A stretch of 64,000 nt of DNA, taken from assembly GCF_028736035.1 (NCBI RefSeq), contig NZ_CP117866.1:11015001-11079000 (forward strand), written 5' to 3'. Origin of the DNA: Streptomyces sp. T12 (GTDB lineage Bacteria; Actinomycetota; Actinomycetes; Streptomycetales; Streptomycetaceae). Within the stretch, counting starts at the first letter, position 1. Each line of letters begins with the position of its first letter. The notes below the pieces were generated by a model. The model was not told the origin of the DNA. It saw nothing but the letters and a program-made list of their open reading frames with translations, and ran no database searches. This document shows positions 33,485 to 41,741 of the stretch, in pieces. The position numbers and the translations under genes were made by a program.

Positions 33485-34713
33485 GACGCCGTCGGCTGCA
33501 GCGTCTCCCGGGCCGTGGGCAGGATGTTCTTGATGTAGTCCTCGACCACCGCGTCCAGACCGATGTCGTGCTGCGCCCGCTCGGACAGGTACCAGCGGTG
33601 TTCGAGCAGCTCGTGGTAGATCTCCGCCGGGTCCATCGAGCCGCGCAGCTCCAGCGGCACGGCCCGGACCGTGGGGCGGAAGACGTCCCGCACCCAGCGG
33701 TGGGCGAGCACCTCCGGGCGGGCGCCGAGCGGGTCGTCCGGGGCGTAGTCGTCCTGGGTGGCCATCCAGCTCTCCAGGTCGTTCAGGAGGCGCCGGGCCT
33801 GGTTCTCCTCGGCGTCCAGGCCCGTCAGACGCAGCAGCTGACGCTGGTGGTGGCCGGCGTCGACGACCTTGGGCACGAAGGTGACCGTGTCGCCGTTCGT
33901 GGCGTGCTCGATCTGCATCTCGGCCACGTCGAAACCGAGGTCGTTCAGGCGGCGTATGCGGCGCTCTATGTAGTGGTACTTGCCCGCCGGGTAGACCGAG
34001 GTGCGGGTCAGCTCCTGCCACAGGCTCTGGTAGCGGGCGCAGATCTCCATGCCGAACTCGATCGGGTCGACGGACGGGTGCAGCGCCCCGGACGCCTCCA
34101 GGTCGAGCAGCTCGCCGCTGATGTTGACCCGGGCGAGGTCGAGGTCGTAGTCGCGCTGGCCGGTGCTGAGCTGCGGGTGCAGATCGCCGGTCTCGGCGTC
34201 CACCAGGTACGCCGCGTAGGCGCCCGCGTCGCGCCGGAACAGCGTGTTGGACAGCGAGCAGTCGCCCCAGGCGAAACCGGCGAGGTGGAGGCGGACCAGC
34301 AGCACGGCCAGCGCGTCCATCAGCCGGTGCATGGTCGCCGGACGCATCGTCGTCTCGAACATCGAGCGGTACGGCTGCGAGCCGCCCAGGTGCCGGGTGA
34401 CCAGCACCGGCTCCAGCGGGCCGCCGGCGGTGTCGGTGCGGCCGGTGACCACGGCCAGCGGATCCACCGACGGGATGCCGAGCCGGTCGAGGTCACGCAG
34501 CAACTCGTACTCGCGCAGTGCCGGGCGCTCGGCGAGCTCCTTGACCGCGATCACCTCGCTGCCGGCCCGGGCGTACCGCACGACGTGGCGGGAGATACCG
34601 CGCGGCAACGGGACCAGGACCTCCTCCGGCCACTCCTCCAGGGGCAGCTGCCAGGGCAGTTCCAGCAGGAGCGCGGGGTGCTCCGGGTTCGTCGCGCTGA
34701 TCTGCAGTGCCAT
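33478..34713 (-). CDS. DUF4032 / lipopolysaccharide-kinase-like protein
   Basis: A 411-residue cytosolic protein. Residues about 50-200 have a protein-kinase-like fold: VIAVKEL (probable ATP lysine), then FAWGDCSLSNTLFRRD in place of HxDxxxxN, and YLVDAETGD in place of DFG. Residues 215-390 are the DUF4032 region (KYHYIERRIRRLNDLGFDV, LLEHRWYLSERAQHDIG). Actinobacterial members are annotated as LPS (Kdo/WaaP) kinase family, yet these organisms have no LPS, so the substrate is unknown. The ATG at 34713 gives the normal family start. Convergent with the UspA gene; divergent neighbours are absent, with the MBL gene 41 bp upstream on the same strand. Confidence 0.85.
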   Translation of the reverse strand: MALQISATNPEHPALLLELPWQLPLEEWPEEVLVPLPRGISRHVVRYARAGSEVIAVKELAERPALREYELLRDLDRLGIPSVDPLAVVTGRTDTAGGPLEPVLVTRHLGGSQPYRSMFETTMRPATMHRLMDALAVLLVRLHLAGFAWGDCSLSNTLFRRDAGAYAAYLVDAETGDLHPQLSTGQRDYDLDLARVNISGELLDLEASGALHPSVDPIEFGMEICARYQSLWQELTRTSVYPAGKYHYIERRIRRLNDLGFDVAEMQIEHATNGDTVTFVPKVVDAGHHQRQLLRLTGLDAEENQARRLLNDLESWMATQDDYAPDDPLGARPEVLAHRWVRDVFRPTVRAVPLELRGSMDPAEIYHELLEHRWYLSERAQHDIGLDAVVEDYIKNILPTARETLQPTASD

Positions 34714-34754
34714 GGGCCGTTCGTCCTCGCCTCGCCGGTGATCGTCACCTCACC

Positions 34755-35501
34755 CTAAAGCGCGCGCTCCCGCGCCTGAAGAGCAGCTTCTCGCACCGAC
34801 CCCCGGTGCACCGGCCCGTGTCCGGGCAGCAGCAGGTCGCCCTTGAGCCCTTCGAGCACGTCCAGCGAGGCCACGGCACGAGCCCGCTCGTGGTGGAACA
34901 TGTCGGGCAGCAGCTGCGGTCCCTTGATCCGCGAGGTGGGGTGCCCGCTGACCAGGGCGTCGCCCGCGATCACCACACCGGCGTCGGGCAGGTGGTAGGC
35001 GCAGTGTCCGCCGGTGTGGCCGGGCGTGTGCACCGGGACGGGCCGGCCGGGCAGGTCGAGCGGGCCGTCCGACGGGAACGGCTCGGGGGAGGTGACCGGG
35101 ACGTGCGCCGTGCCGCCGGAGCGGATCGCGTGGACCGCCCAGGGCAGGACGCCCGGCCGCCAGCCGTTCTTCAGGACCGTGCCGACGTTGACCTGGTGCA
35201 GGAACTCCCGGCGGGCGTGCGGCAGTTCGGCCTCGTGCAGGTATATGGGGGTGCCGTGGGTGGTGCGCAGGAACTCGGCGTTGCCCAGGTGGTCCGTGTG
35301 CGCGTGCGTGATCAGTACGGCGCTGACGGCCTCCGGCGAACTCCCCACCTCCGCGAGCGAGGCGAGGAGCCTGGCCCGGTCCCCGGGGTATCCGGTGTCG
35401 ATCAGCGTGACCGCGTCCCCCTCGGTCAGGATCACCCAGTTGGTGTTGCTGCCGTGCACCAGGTAGGTGCCGTCCGCCACTTGCTGCACATCTGCCCGCA
35501 T
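34755..35501 (-). CDS. Metallo-beta-lactamase-fold hydrolase
   Basis: A 248-residue MBL protein. The zinc motif HAHTDHLG is at about residues 65-72, with further ligands in HTPGHTGGH (about 159-167), GDALVSG and PGHGPVH near the end. No signal peptide, so cytosolic; the length and motif order fit general glyoxalase-II-like or lactonase-like hydrolases. Substrate unknown. The ATG at 35501 (MRADVQQVADGTYLVHG) starts right at the first strand, with GGGACG before it. It follows the acyltransferase pseudogene on the same strand by 49 bp and precedes DUF4032 by 41 bp. Confidence 0.88.
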   Translation of the reverse strand: MRADVQQVADGTYLVHGSNTNWVILTEGDAVTLIDTGYPGDRARLLASLAEVGSSPEAVSAVLITHAHTDHLGNAEFLRTTHGTPIYLHEAELPHARREFLHQVNVGTVLKNGWRPGVLPWAVHAIRSGGTAHVPVTSPEPFPSDGPLDLPGRPVPVHTPGHTGGHCAYHLPDAGVVIAGDALVSGHPTSRIKGPQLLPDMFHHERARAVASLDVLEGLKGDLLLPGHGPVHRGSVREAALQARERAL

Positions 35502-35550
35502 GATCGTCCCGCGTGGTGAGGTCCGTGCCCGACGGACACAGCAAAGCAGA

Positions 35551-36520
35551 TCAGGAGGACGGTGCGACCGGCGGGTCGGTGCGCATCCCGAGCAGGAACC
35601 GCGTCACGCGCGTCCTGCGCACCAGGAACTCGTACACCGCGAGGATCACCGCCAGCGAACCGGTCACGATCATGACGTACTTGACCACGATCGGCGCCGA
35701 CCAGCCCACCACGCCGTAGGCGAAGGCGACCACCACCGGCTGGTGCAGGACGTACAGCGGCAGGGCCGCGATCCCGAGGTACACCATCGCGCGCGACGGC
35801 GGCCGCCCTTCGTGTGGCCGACCCCCGCGCGGCCGGTCCAGCAGCCCGAGGATCGCCACGACCCAGCACCAGCCCGCCGCCCCGAACACCGCCCGGGTCA
35901 CCAGCGCCAGCGGGCCCCACTCGGCGAGCGCAGCGAGATGGGGTCCCCCCGGCCGAAGGCTGGGGGAGGGTCGTCCAGGGCGAGGAACCCGGGCGCGGTC
36001 CCCGCGAAGAGGACGACCCCTGACACGCCCACCGGCACGGCGAGTCGGCGCAGCCCGGCACGCACGCGTGCGTCGTCGGCGAGGACGTAACCGAAGAGGA
36101 AGAACACCAGGTACGCCCAGCGGTTCCAGCCCGCGAAGCCCTCCTCCATGCCCAGGAAGGCGTTGATCGCGGCGAGCGGCAGGGCGGGCAGGAGGAGCAG
36201 GGCCGGGTGCCGCGCCACCGTCCGCCCGACGGGCTCCGTCCAGGCCGCGAGCGGCCTGGCGACCGGGGCGAGGAGCACTGGGGGAGCGGGCACAGGACGA
36301 GCGTCGCGAAGACCAGCGGGACGCCCAGGCGCCGCACCCCGAGCCCGGCGAGCACGGTAATGGCGTCGGTCGTCTCCGCGTTCTTGACGTAGAAGTCGTC
36401 GTCCGGTGAGAAGACGAGGGCGGAGTGGAAGAAGACCAGACCGAGGACGACGAAGATCCGCAGCGTGTCCGGCTCGCCGCGCCGGGGAGCGGTGGCCGGT
36501 ACCTGCGTCCGAGCGCTCAC
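35551..36520 (-). pseudogene. Decayed acyltransferase-3 family membrane protein
   Basis: Three frames must be joined to read an acyltransferase_3-type membrane protein. From GTG 36520, frame one gives VSARTQVPATAPRRG then LRIFVVLGLVFFHSALVF up to about 36285. Frame two gives ALLLLPALPLAAINAFLGMEE, YLVFFLFGYVLADD and so on down to about 35967. Frame three gives ALVTRAVFGAAGWCWVVAIL to the stop at 35551. Shift one coincides with CCCCAGTG at about 36278-36285, whose removal restores the frame; shift two coincides with a palindromic repeat at 35925-35967. The N-terminal region also seems to lack the second and third membrane helices, suggesting internal deletion. Sequencing error is unlikely to explain all of these. 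Confidence 0.75.
35925..35967. repeat. Small palindromic repeat inserted in the acyltransferase gene
   Basis: The core TCCCCCCGGCC and GGCTGGGGGA pair around GAA with one mismatch/bulge, flanked by GAGATGGGG and CGAGCGCAGCG. Sequences of this type (a GGGGGA/TCCCCC stem next to GAGATGGGG) are, from memory, scattered in many Streptomyces genomes. A length near 43 bp is not a multiple of three, so insertion shifts the frame exactly where the host gene breaks. Confidence 0.65.
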
Positions 36521-36630
36521 CCGGACCAGTGTGGGGGCGCGGCAGGGCTTCGCCCAGAGGAAGGGCTGCCTCCGGCACCGTCCGCCGGAGGCAGCCCCCG
36601 CGTGCACCCGAGGCAGCCGCCTCCGAAGCC

Positions 36631-37272
36631 TCAGTGCACGCCGTGCGGACGGAACTGGACGCTGATACGCGGCCCCGCGGCGCGCGTGGTCTTCGGTACC
36701 GAGTGCTCCCAGGTCCGCTGACAGGAGCCGCCCATCACGATGAGGTCGCCGTGCCCCAGCGCACGGCGCACCGTCTCGCCGCCGCCCCGCACCGGGCGCA
36801 GCAGCAGATCCCGGGGCGCCCCCACGGAGAGGATCGCCACCATCGTGTCCTCGCGCGCACCCCGCCCGATCCGGTCCCCGTGCCAGGCGACACTGTCCCG
36901 GCCGTCGCGGTAGTAGCAGAGCCCGGCGGTGGTGAACGGCTCGCCCAGTTCCTCGGCGTAGTGCGCGGACAGCGCGTCGCGGGCCTGGGCGAGGACGGGA
37001 TGCGGGAGTGCGCCGTCGGCGCCGTAGAAGGAGAGCAGCCGAGGTACGTCGACCACGTGGTCGTACATCGTCCGCCGCTCCGCACGCCAGGGAACCTCGG
37101 CGGCGAGCTGCGCGAACAGGACGTCGGCCCCGCTCAGCCAGCCGGGCAGGACGTCGATCCAGGCGCCGAGGCCGAGCAGGGTACGGCGGATCCCGGCGAG
37201 AGACCCGAGCCGCAGCTCGTCGGTCTGGTCGAAGAGGGAGCCCTGGAGATAGCCCTGGAGATGCGTGGCCAT
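36631..37272 (-). CDS. AlkB-like 2-oxoglutarate/Fe(II) dioxygenase
   Basis: A 213-residue protein of the AlkB family. Iron ligands: H and D in VAWHGDRIG (about residues 122-130) and H in WEHSVPK (about 190); the 2-oxoglutarate arginines are in RISVQFRPHG near the C-terminus. Such enzymes oxidatively remove alkyl groups from nucleic-acid bases or proteins in the cytosol. Its N-terminal part is variable, as usual. The ATG at 37272 (MATHLQGYLQG) is followed by coherent sequence; upstream in-frame codons run through the TetR operators and are rejected. Divergent from the TetR gene, 73 bp from the nearer operator. Confidence 0.88.
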   Translation of the reverse strand: MATHLQGYLQGSLFDQTDELRLGSLAGIRRTLLGLGAWIDVLPGWLSGADVLFAQLAAEVPWRAERRTMYDHVVDVPRLLSFYGADGALPHPVLAQARDALSAHYAEELGEPFTTAGLCYYRDGRDSVAWHGDRIGRGAREDTMVAILSVGAPRDLLLRPVRGGGETVRRALGHGDLIVMGGSCQRTWEHSVPKTTRAAGPRISVQFRPHGVH

Positions 37273-37344
37273 GGCTCCAGCGTACCCCTGATTCGAAAAT
37301 GTGTTCCCATTAAATTTTCGACCGAGTTCCCGGCCTCCACTTCG

Positions 37345-37377
37345 GATACGTTCGTGTATCAGATACATTCGCGTATC
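37345..37377. promoter_or_regulatory. Two tandem palindromic operators before the TetR gene
   Basis: GATACGTTCGTGTATC (37345-37360) and GATACATTCGCGTATC (37362-37377) are two copies of the palindrome GATAC-N6-GTATC, spaced 17 bp start to start. They end 16 bp before the TetR ATG. Paired palindromes of this size are typical of TetR dimers binding in tandem. Located between divergent genes, they may control tetR-flavoprotein and possibly the AlkB gene. Confidence 0.75.
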
Positions 37378-37393
37378 GAACGGAGGTCGGGGC

Positions 37394-38020
37394 ATGGCGG
37401 TGAAAGAAACGACCGGGCGCGTCACCAAGCGCCGCGTCCGCACGCGCGCCAACCTGCTCGACGCCGCGTTCGCCGTGTTCGCCGCCAAGGGGTTCGGCCG
37501 GGTCTCCATCGAGGAGGTCTGCGAGGCCGCCGGCTACAGCAGGGGCGCCTTCTACTCCAACTTCGACAGCCTGGACGAACTGTTCTTCGCCCTCTACCAG
37601 CAGCGCGCGGACCTGATCGCGGAGCAGGTGTCCGCAGCGCTCGCCCTCGACGGGCCGGACCTGGACGTGCCCGCCGCCGTGGACCGGGTCACCGAGGTGC
37701 TGCTCCTGGACCGCGACTGGCTGCTGGTGAAGACGGACTTCCTGGTCCATGCCGCGCGTGACCCGGATGTCGCGCAGAGCCTGCTGGAACATCGCGCGCG
37801 GCTGCGCGAGGCGATCGCCGACCGGCTCACCCGGGCGCGGGGGCACACCGAGCTGCCCGTCGTGCTCGGCGACATCGAGGGCGCCGCCCACGCGGTGGTC
37901 GCCGCCTACGACGGAGTCACCACCCAACTGCTGCTGGACCGGGACGTCGAGCGCGCTCGCGGCTGGCTCAAGCAACTGCTCACGGCGCTGCTCACCGACG
38001 GCAGCGACACCACCGAATAG
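37394..38020 (+). CDS. TetR-family regulator
   Basis: A 208-residue TetR/AcrR protein. The HTH spans about residues 15-60 (RANLLDAAFAVFAAKGFGRV, IEEVCEAAGYSRGAFYSNF), and the rest is a helical ligand domain. The ATG at 37394 follows GGAGG at a good distance; an upstream in-frame ATG at 37301 would translate through the operators. The downstream flavoprotein gene starts 29 bp after its stop with GGAAGG, so they are co-transcribed and the flavoprotein's substrate is a natural candidate for the inducer. Confidence 0.93.
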   Translation: MAVKETTGRVTKRRVRTRANLLDAAFAVFAAKGFGRVSIEEVCEAAGYSRGAFYSNFDSLDELFFALYQQRADLIAEQVSAALALDGPDLDVPAAVDRVTEVLLLDRDWLLVKTDFLVHAARDPDVAQSLLEHRARLREAIADRLTRARGHTELPVVLGDIEGAAHAVVAAYDGVTTQLLLDRDVERARGWLKQLLTALLTDGSDTTE

Positions 38021-38049
38021 CGCCACCATCGAAGGAAGGGACGGTCGCC

Positions 38050-39723
38050 ATGGATGCCGACGTCATCGTCGTCGGAGCGGGACTCGCGGGCCTGGTCGCC
38101 GCGAGCGAACTGACCAGCCGGGGCCGCAGGGTCGCGCTGGTGGACCAGGAGAACGCGGCCAACCTCGGCGGGCAGGCGTTCTGGTCCTTCGGCGGGCTCT
38201 TCCTCGTCGACTCCCCGGAGCAACGGCGCCTGGGCATCAAGGACTCCCTCGACCTGGCCTGGAACGACTGGCGGGGCAGCGCCCGGTTCGACCGGGTGGA
38301 CGACGAGGACTCCTGGGCGGTGCGCTGGGCACGCGCGTACGTCGAGTTCGCGGCCGGCGAGAAGCGGGCCTGGCTGGACGGACACGGCATCAAGTTCCTG
38401 CCCACGGTGGGCTGGGCGGAGCGCGGCGACCTGCGCGCCGACGGCCACGGCAACTCCGTGCCCCGGTTCCACATCGCCTGGGGCACCGGCACGGGCGTGG
38501 TGGAGCCGTTCGTCCGGTACGCCAAGCAGGCCGCGCGCGACGGCCTGCTCACCTTCTACCACCGGCACCAGGTCGACGAACTGGTCATCGAGGACGGCAC
38601 CGCACGCGGCGTGCGCGGCACGGTCCTGGCCGACGACACCTCGCCCCGGGGCGTCGCCTCCAACCGCGACCGGGTCGGCGAGTTCGAGCTGACCGCCCAG
38701 GCCGTCGTCGTCACCACCGGCGGCATCGGCGCCAACCACGACATCGTCCGCCGCTACTGGCCCGAGCGGCTCGGCACCCCGCCCACCGAGATGGTCACCG
38801 GTGTCCCCGCCTACGTCGACGGGCGGATGCTCGACATCAGCGCGGAGGCGGGCGTACGCCTGGTCAACCGCGACCGCATGTGGCACTACACCGAGGGCCT
38901 GCAGAACTGGGACCCGATCTGGCCCGGCCACGGCATCCGCATCCTGCCCGGCCCGTCCTCGATGTGGTTCGACGCCCTCGGCCGCCGCCTGCCCGACCCG
39001 TGCCTGCCGGGCTACGACACCCTGGGCACCCTCAAGCACCTGCGCACCGACGCGGACATCGCCGGGTACGACCACTCCTGGTTCATCCTCAGCCAGAAGA
39101 TCATCGAGAAGGAGTTCGCGCTGTCGGGCTCCGAGCAGAACCCCGACATCACCGCCAAGGACCGCGCCGGGTTCCTGAAGGAGCGGGTGCTCGGGAAGGG
39201 CGCCCCGGGGCCGGTGGCGGCGTTCCTGCGCAACGGCGCGGACTTCGTGACCGCCCCGAACCTGGAGCAACTGGTCGAGAAGATGAACCAGTTGACGGAC
39301 AAGCCGCTCCTCGACGCGGAGGCCGTCCGGCGCCAGATCGAGGCCCGCGACCTGCAGATCGCCAACCCGTACAGCAAGGACTCGCAGGTCCAGGGCATCC
39401 GCAACGCCCGCCGCTACATCGGCGACCGCCTCGGCCGGGTCGCCACCCCGCACCGCATCCTCGACCCGGCGGCCGGCCCCCTCATCGGCGTCAAGCTGCA
39501 CATCCTGACCCGCAAGACCCTCGGCGGCATCCAGACCGACCTCGACTCGCGCGCGCTCGCAGCCGACGGGACGCCCATCGACGGTCTGTACGCGGCCGGC
39601 GAGGTCGCCGGCTTCGGCGGCGGCGGCGTCCACGGCTACAACGCGCTGGAGGGCACCTTCCTCGGCGGCTGCCTCTTCTCGGGCCGCGCGGCGGGCCGGG
39701 CCGCGGCACGGCAGACGGCCTGA
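38050..39723 (+). CDS. FAD-binding dehydrogenase (KstD/fumarate-reductase flavoprotein-like)
   Basis: A 557-residue flavoprotein. GAGLAG at residues 9-14 with a downstream acidic residue (VDQENAANLGGQAFWSFGG) binds FAD, and GGGGVHGYNALEGTFLGGCL near the C-terminus closes the FAD site. It belongs to the succinate dehydrogenase/fumarate reductase flavoprotein superfamily, near 3-ketosteroid dehydrogenases, but the KstD catalytic tyrosines cannot be confirmed by eye. Cytosolic, no signal. It is the second gene of the TetR operon. A role in steroid, terpenoid or other hydrocarbon catabolism is inference. A large two-way hairpin follows. Confidence 0.88.
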   Translation: MDADVIVVGAGLAGLVAASELTSRGRRVALVDQENAANLGGQAFWSFGGLFLVDSPEQRRLGIKDSLDLAWNDWRGSARFDRVDDEDSWAVRWARAYVEFAAGEKRAWLDGHGIKFLPTVGWAERGDLRADGHGNSVPRFHIAWGTGTGVVEPFVRYAKQAARDGLLTFYHRHQVDELVIEDGTARGVRGTVLADDTSPRGVASNRDRVGEFELTAQAVVVTTGGIGANHDIVRRYWPERLGTPPTEMVTGVPAYVDGRMLDISAEAGVRLVNRDRMWHYTEGLQNWDPIWPGHGIRILPGPSSMWFDALGRRLPDPCLPGYDTLGTLKHLRTDADIAGYDHSWFILSQKIIEKEFALSGSEQNPDITAKDRAGFLKERVLGKGAPGPVAAFLRNGADFVTAPNLEQLVEKMNQLTDKPLLDAEAVRRQIEARDLQIANPYSKDSQVQGIRNARRYIGDRLGRVATPHRILDPAAGPLIGVKLHILTRKTLGGIQTDLDSRALAADGTPIDGLYAAGEVAGFGGGGVHGYNALEGTFLGGCLFSGRAAGRAAARQTA

Positions 39724-39734
39724 CGGGGGCATAC

Positions 39735-39785
39735 GGCCCGTCTCCTCGCCACGGAATCAGGCGTCACGCCTGAAGGAGACGGGCC
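39735..39785. terminator. Compound nested hairpin between convergent genes
   Basis: The outer arms GGCCCGTCTCCT (39735-39746) and AGGAGACGGGCC (39774-39785) are perfect over 12 bp. Nested inside are TCAGGCG (39757-39763) and CGCCTGA (39767-39773) with a 3-nt loop, which itself is the DUF483-type stop codon position of the convergent gene (TCA, 39764-39766). It is a strong bidirectional terminator. Confidence 0.75.
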
Positions 39786-40114
39786 AGCACGGCGGCGTGG
39801 CTCTGCTCGGGGGACTTCGACGAGGTCAGCAGGGTCACCTCACCCTTGCTCGCCAACTCCCGTACATGAACGAGGAGTTCGGCCGCCTCCGGCTCGGCCA
39901 GCTCCGCCTCGTAGCGGTCGGCGAACTCCTCGTACGACCTCTCGTCCGCGTGATACCAGTGGCGCAGCTCCGTCGACGGGGTGAGCCCCTTGGGCCACTC
40001 GTCCACGCGGGCCGCGTCCTTCGACAGACCGCGCGGCCACAGCCGGTCGACCAGGACGCGCACGCCGTCCTCCGGCTCGGGCGGTTCGTACACGCGGCGG
40101 ACGCGAATGCTCAC
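39764..40114 (-). CDS. DUF488 family protein
   Basis: A 116-residue DUF488 protein. The family signature is clear: VRRVYEPPEPEDGVRVLVDRLWPRGLSK at the N-terminus, then WPKGLTPSTELRHWYHADE and TLLTSSKSPEQSHAAVL at the end. No catalytic role is established for the family; its fold is small and cytosolic. The GTG at 40114 has AAAGG upstream. The last codons lie inside the compound terminator hairpin, so the gene end and terminator are overlapped. Monocistronic, convergent with the flavoprotein gene. Confidence 0.9.
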   Translation of the reverse strand: MSIRVRRVYEPPEPEDGVRVLVDRLWPRGLSKDAARVDEWPKGLTPSTELRHWYHADERSYEEFADRYEAELAEPEAAELLVHVRELASKGEVTLLTSSKSPEQSHAAVLARLLQA

Positions 40115-40272
40115 GATCGTGCCTTTCTCGGGCGAAGTCGTGCACGGAGCCTACTGCCGCGAACTCATATGGCCGTCGAAGCGACACAACCTGCCGCGAG
40201 TGAGGGGGGTTCGGGCGACCCCACGCCTAGGGTGAGGCCGTTGCCCACCCCCCCCACGTTGGAGGAGCACAC

Positions 40273-41700
40273 GTGAAGCAGGCCATCGGAGAGCAGGCCA
40301 CCAGACGCACGGCCGTCCTCCGCCGCGAAGCCGTGATCGTGACCGTCCCCCTCGCCCTGGCCGCGCTCCTCGCCACCGCCGGGCCCGCGTCGGCCGGACC
40401 CGTCGGCGAGGCCGGCGTGGGTGACCCGTACTTCCCCCTGGCCGGCAACGGCGGCTACCACGTCGGGCACTACGACCTGACCCTCCGCTACGACCCGACG
40501 AGCCGTCACCTCGACGGCAGGGCGGTTCTGACGGCCCGTGCCACCCGGTCCCTGACCCGCTTCGACCTCGACCTCAACGGCCTGAAGGTAACCGGACTCA
40601 CCGTCGACCACCGCAAGGCCGCCTTCCGGCGCGACGGACAGGAACTCGTCGTCACCCCGCGCCGCGCCCTGCGCCAGGGCCAGGTGTTCAGCGTCGCGGT
40701 CAGCTACAACGGCACCCCCGGCCCGGTGACCGACCCGGACGGCACGGTCGACGGCTGGATCCCCACCGATGACGGCGCCTTCGTCGCCGGGGAGCCGCAG
40801 GGCGCCATGACCTGGTTCCCGGCCAACAACCACCCCAAGGACAAGTCGTCGTACGACTTCACGATCACCGTTCCCAAGGGCCGCACCGCCGTCGCCAACG
40901 GCGTCCTCCTGGGGCAGTGGACGACGAACGGCCTGACCACCTTCCGCTGGCACCAGCCCGAACCGATGGCCGCCTACCTCGCGACGGCGACCGTGGGGAG
41001 GTTCCAGGTCGAGCAGTACACCACCCCCGACGGCATCCGGGTCTACAACGCCGTCGACCCGCGCGAGGCCGCCGAGGCGGCACCCGTACTGAAGAAGCTG
41101 CCCTCCGTCCTGGAGTGGGCGAGCAAGCTCTTCGGGCCCTACCCGTACCGGGCCGCCGGTTCGATCGTGGACCGTGCCCCGGACGTCGGGTACGCGCTGG
41201 AGACCCAGACGCGTCCCGTGTACGACCGGGCGCCGGACCTCGCCACCCTCGTCCATGAGAGCGCCCACCAGTGGTTCGGCGACTCCGTGTCCCTGACCAG
41301 CTGGAAGGACATCTGGCTCAACGAGGGCTTCGCGACCTACGCCGACTGGCTCTACAGCGAGCAGCACGGCGGCGACAGCGCCCAGCAGACCTTCGACGCG
41401 CTGTACGCCCGCCCCGCCGACGACGTTCTGTGGGAGTTCCCGCCCGGCGACCCGGGCAGCGGTGCGAACATCTTCGGCGTCCCTGTCTACGCCCGCGGCG
41501 CGATGGCCCTGCACCGGCTCCGCACGACGGTCGGGGACCGCACGTTCTTCCGGATCCTGCGGACGTGGGCGGGCGAGCGCCGCGACGGCCACGGCACGAC
41601 GGCGCAGTTCGTCCGGCTCGCGGAACGCGTGTCGGGCAAAGAGCTGGACGCGCTGTTCCGGACCTGGGTGTACGCCCCGGGGAAGCCGAACAAGCCGTAG
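40273..41700 (+). CDS. Secreted M1-family metallopeptidase (aminopeptidase N-like)
   Basis: A 475-residue zinc peptidase: signal peptide (about 1-41, ending ASA), an N-terminal beta domain (50-230) and the gluzincin domain. Zinc motif HESAHQWFGD (about 329-338) with the third ligand glutamate in WLNEGFATY about 19 residues later. The GAMEN exopeptidase motif is replaced by the region around DVGYALETQT, so specificity may differ from classical aminopeptidase N. It lacks the long C-terminal helical domain of full-length enzymes, as is usual for this shorter Streptomyces type. The GTG at 40273 follows GGAGGAG. Probably acts in the cell wall or medium. Confidence 0.9.
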   Translation: MKQAIGEQATRRTAVLRREAVIVTVPLALAALLATAGPASAGPVGEAGVGDPYFPLAGNGGYHVGHYDLTLRYDPTSRHLDGRAVLTARATRSLTRFDLDLNGLKVTGLTVDHRKAAFRRDGQELVVTPRRALRQGQVFSVAVSYNGTPGPVTDPDGTVDGWIPTDDGAFVAGEPQGAMTWFPANNHPKDKSSYDFTITVPKGRTAVANGVLLGQWTTNGLTTFRWHQPEPMAAYLATATVGRFQVEQYTTPDGIRVYNAVDPREAAEAAPVLKKLPSVLEWASKLFGPYPYRAAGSIVDRAPDVGYALETQTRPVYDRAPDLATLVHESAHQWFGDSVSLTSWKDIWLNEGFATYADWLYSEQHGGDSAQQTFDALYARPADDVLWEFPPGDPGSGANIFGVPVYARGAMALHRLRTTVGDRTFFRILRTWAGERRDGHGTTAQFVRLAERVSGKELDALFRTWVYAPGKPNKP

Positions 41701-41741
41701 ACCCTGACGAGTTCCTCACAAGTGTCGGCCAAGGTCGAGTC

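Noticed and set aside
37301..37394. Upstream ATG at 37301 as the TetR start
   Set aside because: It would translate through the two operators and lacks a ribosome-binding site; GGAGG before 37394 decides the start.
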